Positions 17,407 through 26,111 of a stretch of DNA of 52,755 nt are shown piece by piece. Numbering within the stretch: the stretch's first letter is position 1; every line of letters starts with the position of its first letter. Position numbers and translations under genes: made by a program. The stretch is from Methylobacterium sp. J-030 (GTDB lineage Bacteria > Pseudomonadota > Alphaproteobacteria > Rhizobiales > Beijerinckiaceae), in NCBI RefSeq assembly GCF_022829545.1, contig NZ_JAKSYM010000303.1, positions 1 through 52,755 of the forward strand, read 5' to 3'. The notes under the pieces were generated by a model. The model ran no database searches. It was given only the letters and a program-made list of their open reading frames with translations, and had not been told where the DNA came from.

Positions 17407-18429
17407 TCAAAGAGGTGGCCAGGCCGACACGCGGGGCGCACTTTTCAGGAAGAGCACATCGATATCGCGGTGTGGCACAAAGTCCTTCACCACCATCTCG
17501 ACGGTAGTCGGGCCGGTCTTCCTGAGATTGCTGCCGCAGAAGGCGACCATCGTGGCGGGATCACCCTTGTCCACTACCAGCCTGAACGTGCCGATCGCCC
17601 CGACCCCGGCGGGAACCACGTAGGTGAGATACTGCTCGTAAGCCTCGAAAGACCGGCTGCCGTCGGCGCTCGAACGCCGGTACAGGGTCTGGGCCGACCG
17701 CGCGAACGTGGGATCCGTGCAGAACCGTTCCGAATAGCGTGCCATCTGCGTCGGACCGAGATCCGGCGAACCGAACGCCAGGCTGGATCGGCCGCCCAGA
17801 CTCGGCGTGAAGCTCTGGCGGATCGCGACCTCCTTCCCGGCCGGGAAGACTTGCCGGTGGCGGAACCTGGATGTCAGTGTCCAGAGCGGGACGTCCGAGA
17901 TCGTCCCGTCCTCGTGCACCTGCCGATCGAGGAACCCGGCCGCGATCAGGGCGAGGCGGCGCCTCTCCGGGAGAAGGCGCAGCGGCACCGCCGTCGCCGC
18001 GACGGTCGGCACCAGCGGGATCCCGAGACCCTCGAGGTCGTCGGAGACCTCGGCCGGCTGGCCGTCGCGCATCAGGAAGGCGTGCTGTTCGAGCTGCCAC
18101 GGGACGGTCCGGCCATCGACGGTGGCGTCGAAGGCCAGGAAATTGGCCTGCGCGGGTTCGGGGATGGATACGGCCGTCCCGGGGGCGCCGACGATATCGG
18201 GCATCGGAAACACCAGCGTGGCCTCGATGTCCGCGTCGGTCGGGTTACGGAACCGGTAATCGGTCCGCACGCCCTGCTCAGAAAGATGGAGATCTTCCGC
18301 CACGAGGGTGATCGCACCGCCCCGGTCCAGGACGAGATTCCCGGCGTTGAGCGAAGCGTCCGTGTCGTCGGCCCGGACCGGCAGGAAGGTCGCCGCGAGG
18401 AGGGCGAGGGCCAGCGACAGGGTTCTCAT
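17407..18429 (-). CDS. DUF4424 domain-containing secreted protein
   Basis: A 340-residue protein starting MRTLSLALALLAATFLPVRA, a signal peptide cleaved near residue 20. The mature part begins DDTDASLNAGNLVLDRG and contains VRTDYRFRNPTDADIEATLVF and FPMPDI, typical of DUF4424, a family predicted to form beta-sandwich periplasmic proteins. Pairs of Cys in the C-terminal part (RFCTDP, AFCGSN) may be disulfide-bonded. A longer in-frame start at 18927 would antisense the riboswitch and lacks a signal peptide, so it is rejected. The biochemical role of the family is unknown. It is divergent from the riboswitch and B12 operon. Confidence 0.85.
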   Translation of the reverse strand: MRTLSLALALLAATFLPVRADDTDASLNAGNLVLDRGGAITLVAEDLHLSEQGVRTDYRFRNPTDADIEATLVFPMPDIVGAPGTAVSIPEPAQANFLAFDATVDGRTVPWQLEQHAFLMRDGQPAEVSDDLEGLGIPLVPTVAATAVPLRLLPERRRLALIAAGFLDRQVHEDGTISDVPLWTLTSRFRHRQVFPAGKEVAIRQSFTPSLGGRSSLAFGSPDLGPTQMARYSERFCTDPTFARSAQTLYRRSSADGSRSFEAYEQYLTYVVPAGVGAIGTFRLVVDKGDPATMVAFCGSNLRKTGPTTVEMVVKDFVPHRDIDVLFLKSAPRVSAWPPL

Positions 18430-18573
18430 CACGATCACGCTTCGGGCTCCCGGGATCGGAGGCGACCGGCGCGGCCGCCGGGATCGGCGGATCGATCGTC
18501 CGACCCCCACCGGATCGGACAGGATTCCGCCGCGCCTCCGTTGTGCGAGAGCTGTCATGCGTCTACAACGATC

Positions 18574-18747
18574 GCGTGACGGTGCCCCGGCGACGGGGTG
18601 AAAAGGGAATGCGGTGAGGGGCGCGAGCCTCGAATCCGCGGCTGCCCCCGCAACTGTGAGCGGCGAGCGCCTGCCGAGGGCCACCGGAGCGATCCGGGAA
18701 GGCGGCAGGGGCGTCGAGCCGCGAGCCAGGAGACCTGCCGTCACGAC
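18574..18747 (+). promoter_or_regulatory. Cobalamin (B12) riboswitch
   Basis: A complete cobalamin riboswitch lies 44 nt before cbtB. Its outer P1 helix is formed by CGTGACGG at 18575-18582 and CCGTCACG at 18738-18745, a perfect 8-bp pair. Inside are the conserved GGTGAAAAGGGAA-like core near 18597, CCCCCGCAACTGTGAGCGG near 18645, and the B12 box AGCCAGGAGACCTGCC at 18724-18739. Binding of adenosylcobalamin by this class represses downstream expression, so cobalt import and corrin synthesis should fall when B12 is plentiful. No obvious terminator follows, so control is more likely at translation start or by Rho. Confidence 0.95.
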
Positions 18748-18790
18748 AGGATCCCGTTGTGCCGCCGGTGGGGCGGCTGGAGACAGAATC

Positions 18791-18973
18791 ATGACGACCT
18801 CGACCCTCGCCCCCGTCGCTGCCGGCACCCGCGCGTCCGAGCGACCGATCGCCGTGGCGCTCGCGGCCTTCCTCGGCCTCGGCCTGCTGTTCATGGTCGG
18901 CTTCTCGCCGGCGATCGCGTTCCACAACGCGGCCCACGACTTCCGGCATACCCAGAACTTCCCCTGTCACTGA
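18791..18973 (+). CDS. cbtB: Cobalt transporter subunit CbtB
   Basis: A 60-residue protein with one transmembrane helix (about 22-43, VALAAFLGLGLLFMVGFSPA) and a His-rich tail, HNAAHDFRHTQNFPCH. That tail is the proposed cobalt-binding site of the CbtB family. It pairs with CbtA in a predicted cobalt importer almost always found behind B12 riboswitches. Start ATG 18791, 16 nt before cbtA. Confidence 0.95.
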   Translation: MTTSTLAPVAAGTRASERPIAVALAAFLGLGLLFMVGFSPAIAFHNAAHDFRHTQNFPCH

Positions 18974-18989
18974 CGCCGTCGACGCAGGG

Positions 18990-19727
18990 ATGATCATCCG
19001 GCTTCTGTCGGCGGCGCTGGCTGCCGGCTTCTTCGCGGCCGTCGTCGTGACGGGCCTCGAACTCACGCTGACCTCACCTTTGATCGTGGCGGCCGAACGC
19101 TACGAGCAGGCCGAGCCCAGCCACCAAGCTGCCCGCGCGCTTCCGATCGTTCTGGCGCATGCCGGGCACGATCACGCGGCGCCGGACGGCGCACCGGAAT
19201 GGCAGCCCGGCCCCGGTCTGCCCCGCATGGCCTTCACCGGTCTCGCGACCCTGGTGGGTGCCGTCGGCTACGCGCTCCTGCTCGGCGCCGTGATGCTCGC
19301 CTGCGGGCGGGAGCCGACGCCGCAGGTCGCCCTCGCCTTCGCGGTGGCGGGTTTCGCGAGCGTCGCCCTGGCTCCGGGCCTCGGCCTGCCGCCGGAGCTG
19401 CCGGGCAGCGAGGCGGCGCCGCTGGCCGTCCGGCAGGCGTGGTGGGTGATGACTGCGGCGGCGACCGCCATGGGCCTCTATCTGATCGTGGTCCGCCGGA
19501 GCCTGATCGCCATCCTGGGCGGCTTGGTGCTGATGATCGCGCCGCACGTGGTCGGCGCACCGCAGGCGCCGGAGGGAGCCTCCGGGCTGCCGGCGGCGCT
19601 GGCCGCGCAGTTCGCGGCGCGCTCGCTGGCGATCAGCTTCGTGTTCTGGACGCTGCTCGGCCTCGGGCTCGGCCGGGCGTGGCAGGTCTTCGGGCGCGGG
19701 ACGGCACGGGGGACGGCCCGTGGCTGA
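18990..19727 (+). CDS. cbtA: Cobalt transporter CbtA
   Basis: A 245-residue membrane protein with about five to six helices, starting MIIRLLSAALAAGFFAAVVV. A His-rich loop between the first helices (HAGHDHAAPDG) fits metal capture. The family is predicted to import cobalt with CbtB, based on riboswitch association rather than much biochemistry. Gene order cbtB-cbtA directly behind the riboswitch supports the call. Its stop overlaps the next gene by 8 nt. Confidence 0.93.
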   Translation: MIIRLLSAALAAGFFAAVVVTGLELTLTSPLIVAAERYEQAEPSHQAARALPIVLAHAGHDHAAPDGAPEWQPGPGLPRMAFTGLATLVGAVGYALLLGAVMLACGREPTPQVALAFAVAGFASVALAPGLGLPPELPGSEAAPLAVRQAWWVMTAAATAMGLYLIVVRRSLIAILGGLVLMIAPHVVGAPQAPEGASGLPAALAAQFAARSLAISFVFWTLLGLGLGRAWQVFGRGTARGTARG

Positions 19728-20121
19728 GACCGTCCTCTACGTCTGCACCACCTGCCGCCGCGAGGGCGACGATCCGGACGGCCCCCGGGCCGGCGCACGC
19801 CTCCTCGACGCCCTGCGGGACCGGGCCGGCGGCGCCCCGGACCTGCGGCTCGAGCCGGTCGAGTGCCTGTCGGTCTGCAAGCGGCCCTGCACGGTGGCGG
19901 TCGCCGCCGCCGACCGCTGGACCTACGTGTACGGCGACATGGACCCGGCCGCCTCCGCCGAGACCATCCTGGCGGGGCTCGCCGCCTACGCCGCGACGCC
20001 GGACGGGATCGTCCCGTGGCGGGAGCGCCCGACCGCGTTCAAGAAGGGCGTGATCGCTCGGATACCCCCCTTCCCCGCACCGCGCCCGCTTCCGGCCGGC
20101 ACCCTGGAGGCCGCTGAATGA
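19720..20121 (+). CDS. DUF1636 family protein, putative metal-binding, B12 operon
   Basis: A 133-residue protein starting with GTG at 19720, overlapping cbtA by 8 nt. The N-terminus LYVCTTCRREGDDP and the central VECLSVCKRPCTVAV place five cysteines in CxxC and CxxxCxxxC settings. This resembles thioredoxin-like [2Fe-2S] ferredoxins and the DUF1636 family. The family recurs in cobalamin operons next to cobW, but no activity is established. A role in cobalt handling or as an electron donor to CobG or CobK is possible inference. It overlaps cobW by 4 nt (ATGA). Confidence 0.85.
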   Translation: MAETVLYVCTTCRREGDDPDGPRAGARLLDALRDRAGGAPDLRLEPVECLSVCKRPCTVAVAAADRWTYVYGDMDPAASAETILAGLAAYAATPDGIVPWRERPTAFKKGVIARIPPFPAPRPLPAGTLEAAE

Positions 20122-21152
20122 CCCTCGTCGCCAAAATCCCCTGCACCATCGTCACGGGCTTCCTGGGCGCCGGCAAGACGACGCTGGTCCGCCACGTGAT
20201 CGAGAACGCGAAGGGCCGCCGACTCGCCATCCTGGTCAACGAGTTCGGCGACGTCGGCTTCGACAAGTCGTTCCTGGCCGCCTGCGGCGTCGAAGGCTGC
20301 ACCGAGGAATCCATCGTCGAGCTGCCGAACGGCTGCATCTGCTGCACGGTGGCGGACGATTTCGTGCCGGCGCTGGAGACCCTGCTCGGTCGCGCCGAGC
20401 CGCCGGAGCACATCCTGATCGAGACCTCCGGCCTCGCCCTGCCGAAGCCGCTGGTCCAGGCGTTCCAATGGCCGGCGATCCGCTCGCGGGTCACGGTCGA
20501 CGGCGTCGTGGCGGTGGTCGACGGGCCGGCGGTGGCCGCGGGCGCCTTCGCGGAGGATCCCGAAGCGCTGGCGGCCCAACGGGCTGCCGACCAGTCGGTC
20601 GATCACGACAACCCGCTGGAGGAAGTGTTCGAGGACCAACTCCTCTGCGCCGACCTCGTTGTGCTCAACAAGGCCGATCTGATCGACGCAGCCACCCGCG
20701 CCCGGGTCCGCGCCGAGGTGGAGGGGCATTTGCCCCGCGCCGTGAAGGTGGTGGAGACCGAGAGGGGGGTCATCGATCCGCGGGTTCTGCTGGGCCTCGG
20801 CGCCGCGGCCGAGGACGATCTGGACGCCCGCCCCTCCCATCACGGCGAGGGCGAGGATCACGACCACGACGATTTCGAGACCGTGGCGCTGCCGATCCGC
20901 CCGGCGGTGACGGCGGCGGATCTCGCGGCGCGCGTCGAGAGGGCGGCCGAGACCGCTGGCGTCCTGCGGATCAAGGGGTTTGCCGAGGTCGAAGGCAAGG
21001 CGATGCGCCTCGTCGTGCAGGGGGTCGGCCGGCGTGTCACCCACCATTTCGACCGGCCCTGGCGGTCGGGCGAGGCCCGGGACGGAGCGCTCGTGGTGAT
21101 TGGGCTGAAGGGATTCGACCGGGCCGCCGTCGCGGCGGCGCTCGCGGGATGA
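20118..21152 (+). CDS. cobW: Cobalamin biosynthesis GTPase CobW
   Basis: CobW belongs to the G3E COG0523 metallochaperone GTPases and is thought to deliver cobalt to the CobNST chelatase. The 344-residue protein has the Walker A GFLGAGKTT, the metal-site motif CICC within LPNGCICCTVADD, the DxxG-type switch with the LIETSGLALP segment, and guanine-specificity NKADL. A His/Asp-rich linker (HHGEGEDHDHDD) precedes the C-terminal CobW domain. Its position directly before cobN fits the delivery role. Confidence 0.95.
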   Translation: MTLVAKIPCTIVTGFLGAGKTTLVRHVIENAKGRRLAILVNEFGDVGFDKSFLAACGVEGCTEESIVELPNGCICCTVADDFVPALETLLGRAEPPEHILIETSGLALPKPLVQAFQWPAIRSRVTVDGVVAVVDGPAVAAGAFAEDPEALAAQRAADQSVDHDNPLEEVFEDQLLCADLVVLNKADLIDAATRARVRAEVEGHLPRAVKVVETERGVIDPRVLLGLGAAAEDDLDARPSHHGEGEDHDHDDFETVALPIRPAVTAADLAARVERAAETAGVLRIKGFAEVEGKAMRLVVQGVGRRVTHHFDRPWRSGEARDGALVVIGLKGFDRAAVAAALAG

Positions 21153-21198
21153 GACCCGTCGCGCGCGCCGGTCCGGACACGGCCTAGGGACGGGCGCG

Positions 21199-24100
21199 AT
21201 GCATCTCGTGCGCATCGATGCCGTCTCCCTCGACGAGGGCGAGGCGGCGGTGGATCTCGGGCAGGAGCCCGGTGACCTCGTGGTGCTGTCCTTCACCGAC
21301 AGCGACCTCGCCGGGATCGCGCGGGCGCATGCCGCCGAGCCGGGCCTGCCGAGCCTGCGCCTCGCCAAGATGGCCAAGCTGCGGCACCCGCTGTCGGTCG
21401 ATCTCTACGTGGACCGCGTCGTGGCGCGGGCCAGGATCGTGGTGATCCGCTGCCTCGGCGGCCTGGATTACTGGCGCTACGGCGTCGAGCGCTGCGCCGC
21501 GGCGGCCCGGGCGCACGGCGTGATGCTCGCGGTGCTGCCGGGGGACGATCGGCCCGATCCGCGGCTCGCCGCCCTCTCGACCGATCCTGCGTTCGCGGAA
21601 CGGCTCGACGCCTATTTCCGCGCCGGCGGACCCGAGAATCTGCGCCGGATGCTGCGGCTGCTCGCCACGCGGACGGGGGCCGATCTCCCGGTCGAGCCGC
21701 CCCAACCGCTGCCCCGGGGCTTTGCGTGGTGTCCGGGCTGCGGCGCGCTGCCCCTCGATCGGGCCGTCGCGGCGGCGGAAACCGCGGTCCCGCTGAGGGA
21801 TCTGCGCGCCACGCCGCTCGTACTGCTGCTCGTCTACCGCTCCGCGGTGCTCGGCGGCGATACCGAGCCGTTCGTCGCCCTGATCGCCGCCCTGCGCGCC
21901 CGGGGGATCGGCGTCCTGCCGATGGCCGTATCGAGCCTCAAGGAACCCGAGGCCGCCGCCGCGGTCGCGGCCGCCGTGCGGGCGCGGCGGCCCGATCTGG
22001 TCATCGCCGCCACCGCCTTCTCGGCCCGCGAGGACGGGACCGACTTCGTGCTCGACGGCGCCGATTGTCCGGTGCTCCAGGCCTTCACGGTCGGATCCCC
22101 GCGCGCGGCCTGGAAAGCCTCGGCCCGGGGGCTCGGCGCGGCCGATCTCGCCATGCAGGTGGCGCTGCCGGAATTCGACGGCCGCCTCTCGGGTTTTCCG
22201 ATCTCCTTCAAGGAGGAGGAGGCCGAGATCGCGGGCTTCGCCGAGCGCCGGGCGGTGGCCTACGCGCCGGGGATCACAGCGCTCGCCGACCGGGCCGCCG
22301 GCTGGCTGCGGCTCGCCGCCCTGCCCCGGGGCGAGCGGCGCGTCGCGATGGTCCTGTCCGATTATCCGGCGCGGGGCGGCCGGGCCGGTTTCGCGGTCGG
22401 CCTCGATACGCCGGAGAGCGCCCGGGCCATCGCCGCCGACCTCGCCGCCGCGGGCTATGCCGGGTACGCCTTGCCGGAGGCCGGCGCGCTGATGACGGCG
22501 CTCACCGAGGGGCCGGGAGGATTTCGCGTATCGCTCGCCGCCTACCGGGCTTGGCTCGACGGCGTGCCGGAGGCGACGCGCGCTGCCCTCGCGCAGGCCT
22601 GGGGCGAGCCGGACACGGACTCGCACTGCATCGATGGCGCGTTCCAATTCCGGATGGTGTCGTCCGACGCCGCGGGTACGGCGAGCGGCGGACTCACGAT
22701 CTTCCTGCAGCCCGACCGCGGGCGCGATCCCGACCGGAAGGCCGGCTACCACGATCCCGAGCGGGTCCCGACCCACGCCTATCTCGCCTTCCATCTCGGG
22801 CTGCGGCGGCATTTCGACGTGCTGGTCCAGCTCGGCACCCACGGCACGACCGAATGGCTGCCCGGCAAGGCCGTGGCCCTGTCGCCCGGCTGCTTCCCGG
22901 CGCTCTGCGTCGGCGCCCTGCCGGTGGTCTATCCCTTCATCGTCGACGACCCCGGCGAGGCCGCTCCGCTCAAGCGCCGCCTCGGCGGCATCGCCCTCGG
23001 CCATCTGACGCCGCAGGTCGCCGCTCATGACCTCTCGCCAGAGGCGGCGCGGCTGCGCGAACTCGTGGAGGAATACGCCGCCGCCAGCGTCATCGATCCC
23101 CGCCGCGCCACCCTGATCGCCCGCGCCATCCTGGAGGAGGCTCAAGCCGCCGGACTGCTCGACGGCGCCGGGATCGGCGCCGACACGCCGATGGAGGAGG
23201 CGCTGACACGGCTCGACGCCCACCTCTGCGACCTCGGCGAAACCAGCTTTCGGGATGGCCTGCACGTCTTCGGCCGTGCCTCCGACGGGGCCCCCGCCCC
23301 GGTGGCGGCGAGTGCCGAGGCCGAACGCGCCGGGCTCCTCGCGGCCCTGGACGGCCGGTTCGTTCGGCCCGGCCCGTCCGGCTCGCCCTCCCGCGGGCGC
23401 ACCGACGTGCTGCCGACCGGACGCAACCTCGCGACCCTCGACCCGCGGGCGATCCCGAGCCGCGCTGCAGCGCTCCTCGGCGCGAAGGCCGCCGACGCCG
23501 TGGTGACGCGCTACCTCCAGGACGAGGGCGCCTATCCGGCCCGCATTGTGATGGATCTCTGGGCTTCTCCGACCCTGCGCACCGGCGGCGAGGACGTGGC
23601 GCACGCGCTGGCGCTGATGGGCGTCCGTCCGGTCTGGGACCATGCCAGCACCCGCGTGACCGGGTTCGAGGTGTTGCCGCTCGCGATGCTCGACCGGCCG
23701 CGTATCGATGTGACGGTGCGGGTCTCGGGCGCGTTCCGCGACACGTTCCCGGAGACGCTGGCTTTGATCGACCGCGCCGCTCGGGCGGTCGCCGACCGGG
23801 ACGAGGCCGACGACGAGAACCCGCTTGCGGCCTCCCGCAGGCGCGGCGGGACAGCCGCCCGGGTCTACGGCGCGGCGCCCGGACGCTACGGCGCCGGGAC
23901 GGCCGCCACCGCCCTCGACGGATCCTGGGACACCCGCGCCGATCTCGGCCGCGCCTATCTCGCCGCCAGCGCCCACGCCTACGGCGACCGCGAGGGGCCG
24001 GACGCGGATTTCGCCGCCCGGGTCGCGGCGGCCGACGCCTATCTGCACGCCTTCGACGCGGCCGAGCGCGACCTGTTCGACGGCGACGCCGCCGTCGACG

Positions 24101-24543
24101 CGATGGGCGGGTTTGCGGCCGCGGCGGCGCTGCAGGATGGCCGCCCGGCGCTCTACAGCCTCGATGTCTCCGTGCCAGAACGCCCGAAGGCCCGCACCGC
24201 CCGGGAAGACGCCGCGCGCCTGATCGGCGGCCGGCTCGCCGATCCCCGCTGGGTCGCCGCACAGCTCCGCCACGGCTACCGTGGGGCGCAGGAGCTAGCT
24301 CAGGGGCTTGATGCAGTCTTCGTGCTCGCCGCCGCGAGCGATGCCGTGTCCGACGCCGGCTTCGACCGGCTCTACGCGGCCTGGATCGCCGACGCGGAGG
24401 TGTTCGAGCGCCTGCGCGCCGCCAATCCCGCGGCGACGCGGGCGATCCTGGAGCGCTTCGACGAGGCCCGCGACCGCGGCCTCTGGCACAGCCGGCGCAA
24501 CGCCCTGCCGGCCGACGCGCTGATGCCGGAGGCGGCCGAGTGA
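21199..24543 (+). CDS. cobN: Cobaltochelatase subunit CobN
   Basis: CobN is the large porphyrin-binding subunit of the aerobic ATP-dependent cobaltochelatase, inserting Co2+ into hydrogenobyrinate a,c-diamide. The 1114-residue protein has the family blocks VVIRCLGGLDYWRYGVE, VSSLKEPEAAA, the highly conserved QLGTHGTTEWLPGKAVALS and a C-terminal YLHAFDAAERDLFDGD region. It is shorter than the best-studied CobN proteins (about 1270 residues) but no motif is obviously missing. CobS and CobT are not in the window. It starts at ATG 21199, 46 nt after cobW, and overlaps cobG by 4 nt. Confidence 0.96.
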   Translation: MHLVRIDAVSLDEGEAAVDLGQEPGDLVVLSFTDSDLAGIARAHAAEPGLPSLRLAKMAKLRHPLSVDLYVDRVVARARIVVIRCLGGLDYWRYGVERCAAAARAHGVMLAVLPGDDRPDPRLAALSTDPAFAERLDAYFRAGGPENLRRMLRLLATRTGADLPVEPPQPLPRGFAWCPGCGALPLDRAVAAAETAVPLRDLRATPLVLLLVYRSAVLGGDTEPFVALIAALRARGIGVLPMAVSSLKEPEAAAAVAAAVRARRPDLVIAATAFSAREDGTDFVLDGADCPVLQAFTVGSPRAAWKASARGLGAADLAMQVALPEFDGRLSGFPISFKEEEAEIAGFAERRAVAYAPGITALADRAAGWLRLAALPRGERRVAMVLSDYPARGGRAGFAVGLDTPESARAIAADLAAAGYAGYALPEAGALMTALTEGPGGFRVSLAAYRAWLDGVPEATRAALAQAWGEPDTDSHCIDGAFQFRMVSSDAAGTASGGLTIFLQPDRGRDPDRKAGYHDPERVPTHAYLAFHLGLRRHFDVLVQLGTHGTTEWLPGKAVALSPGCFPALCVGALPVVYPFIVDDPGEAAPLKRRLGGIALGHLTPQVAAHDLSPEAARLRELVEEYAAASVIDPRRATLIARAILEEAQAAGLLDGAGIGADTPMEEALTRLDAHLCDLGETSFRDGLHVFGRASDGAPAPVAASAEAERAGLLAALDGRFVRPGPSGSPSRGRTDVLPTGRNLATLDPRAIPSRAAALLGAKAADAVVTRYLQDEGAYPARIVMDLWASPTLRTGGEDVAHALALMGVRPVWDHASTRVTGFEVLPLAMLDRPRIDVTVRVSGAFRDTFPETLALIDRAARAVADRDEADDENPLAASRRRGGTAARVYGAAPGRYGAGTAATALDGSWDTRADLGRAYLAASAHAYGDREGPDADFAARVAAADAYLHAFDAAERDLFDGDAAVDAMGGFAAAAALQDGRPALYSLDVSVPERPKARTAREDAARLIGGRLADPRWVAAQLRHGYRGAQELAQGLDAVFVLAAASDAVSDAGFDRLYAAWIADAEVFERLRAANPAATRAILERFDEARDRGLWHSRRNALPADALMPEAAE

Positions 24544-26111
24544 GCGCGCCCGCGCATCGCCGGGTCCTGCCAGAGGCGCCCAGCCGGAGAGGCTGGTGCC
24601 CCGGCCTCGCCCGCCCGATGCCCACGGGCGACGGGCTGCTGGCACGCGTCCATCCGCCGCTGGGGATGCTGTCGCTGCCTCAGGCCCGCGCGGTGGCGCA
24701 GGGCGCGCGCCTTTACGGGAACGGCCATCTCGACCTCACGGCCCGGGCCAACCTGCAGATCCGCGGTGTCACCGAGGCGAGCAGCGCGCTGCTGGCCCGG
24801 CTGCTCACCGAGGCCGGCCTTGGCGACAGCCGCGCCGACGGCGGCCCGCAGCGGCTGACCCTCACCCAGCCGCTCGCCGGACAGGATCCCGCCGAGTTGT
24901 TCGACGTTCCGGCGCTGGCCCAGGCGATCGAGACGGCGGCGCTCGCGATTCCGCGTCTGCCGGCCAAGACCTTGGTCGTCGTCGAGGGGCGGCTGGATGC
25001 GGCAGCGCCGGACGCCGATTGCCTGGTGGCGGCGCGCGATGCCGCGCGCGTCGAAATCTCGATCGCCGCCGCGGACGGGATGCAGACCGTCACGGACTGC
25101 ACGACAACCGATGCACCGGACGTCCTGACCATGCTGCTCACGGCCTTCGCACGGACCGGCCGCCGGCGGATGCGCGATCTGTCGGAGGACGAGCGGGCTG
25201 CCCTGGCGGGGGCGTCAGTCTCTTCGACGCAGGGACAGGATCGGCAGTCCGGATTTCCCGCGCGCCCTCCCTCCCCCCGTTGCGGGGGCGGGTGGCCCGA
25301 TGGGCGTCCCCTGCGTCAGCAGGGGTCGGACCAGGACGAAGTCCCGCAAGAAGGGAACCCGGGTTCCGGACGCGGCGCGCCCTCGACGCAGCACGATGCC
25401 CTGGTCCGCGCCGTCGCTCCCCCCGCGCGGGACTTCGTCCCGACCCGCCCCCCTCTGGGGGCCACCCGCCCCCGCAAAGGGGGGAGGGAAACGCGCCCCG
25501 TACCGTTCGCCCCCGCGGCCGGTCTCCTGGCCCGGCCCGATCACGAGATCCTCGCCCTGGACGCTCCCTTCGGCCGCTGCACCGCCGACGCCCTCGATCG
25601 CGTCGTGTCCGCCGCGGAGGCCGTCGGTGCGGACACGATCCGCCTGTCGCCCACGCGCGGCTTCGTCCTGCTCGCCCCGGCGGATGCCCCGGTGGCCGCG
25701 GTGCTGGCGGACCTCGCGGCGGATGTCATCGTCACGCCCGACGATCCGCGGCGCTGCGTCGACGCCTGCACGGGCGCCCCGGGCTGCGCCTCCGGCTCGA
25801 CATCGACCCTGACCGACGCGGCGCGGCTCGCGGCACGCTTCCAACCGCTGGCAGCGGCGGGATACACGGCGCACGTCTCGGGCTGCGCCAAGGGCTGTGC
25901 GCGCCCCGGCCCCGCCGACCTGACCCTCGTGGGAACCCACGGTCGGTACGGCATCGTCATCGGCGGCGGACCCGGCGATGAGCCGGCGCTACATCTCCCT
26001 ATCGAGGCCGTTCTGGACCGGTTAGGAAGGGCCAAGACTGTCGGGCTTTCCGCCGCGTTCACGCCGGATACGACCCGAGCAGACGACAGAGGGGACGGAA
26101 GACCGGCATGA
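24540..26111 (+). CDS. cobG: Precorrin-3B synthase CobG carrying an in-frame insertion
   Basis: CobG is an O2-using iron-sulfur/siroheme-type enzyme of the nitrite/sulfite reductase fold that makes precorrin-3B. The protein has 523 residues, about 75-90 longer than expected. The N-terminal half (GDGLLARVHPPLGMLSL, NLQIRGVTEASS) and the C-terminal half with the cluster cysteines (CTGAPGC and SGCAKGCARPGP) are intact. Between them, at about residues 225-325, is Pro/Arg/Gly-rich sequence encoded by a GC-rich palindromic element (separate entry). The reading frame stays open through it. Whether the enzyme tolerates the insert is unknown. Start at GTG 24540 in a GTGA overlap with cobN; end in an ATGA overlap with cobH. 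Confidence 0.9.
   Translation: MSAPAHRRVLPEAPSRRGWCPGLARPMPTGDGLLARVHPPLGMLSLPQARAVAQGARLYGNGHLDLTARANLQIRGVTEASSALLARLLTEAGLGDSRADGGPQRLTLTQPLAGQDPAELFDVPALAQAIETAALAIPRLPAKTLVVVEGRLDAAAPDADCLVAARDAARVEISIAAADGMQTVTDCTTTDAPDVLTMLLTAFARTGRRRMRDLSEDERAALAGASVSSTQGQDRQSGFPARPPSPRCGGGWPDGRPLRQQGSDQDEVPQEGNPGSGRGAPSTQHDALVRAVAPPARDFVPTRPPLGATRPRKGGRETRPVPFAPAAGLLARPDHEILALDAPFGRCTADALDRVVSAAEAVGADTIRLSPTRGFVLLAPADAPVAAVLADLAADVIVTPDDPRRCVDACTGAPGCASGSTSTLTDAARLAARFQPLAAAGYTAHVSGCAKGCARPGPADLTLVGTHGRYGIVIGGGPGDEPALHLPIEAVLDRLGRAKTVGLSAAFTPDTTRADDRGDGRPA
25265..25491. repeat. GC-rich palindromic element inside cobG
   Basis: Two 31-nt arms at 25268-25298 and 25459-25489 are inverted copies with one mismatch (each TCCCTCCCCCC, then G/TTTGC, then a GGGGGCGGGTGGCCC run). 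A second nested pair, GACGAAGTCCCGC near 25336 and its complement near 25427, lies inside. The whole is about 225 bp, has no coding capacity of its own and looks like a mobile palindromic repeat or MITE-like unit. No clear target duplication was found. Confidence 0.75.

Noticed and set aside
21184..24273. A 1029-codon open frame antisense to cobN
   Set aside because: High GC content opens frames opposite genes; it is Arg/Gly/Ala-rich with no domain, and cobN on the other strand is certain.
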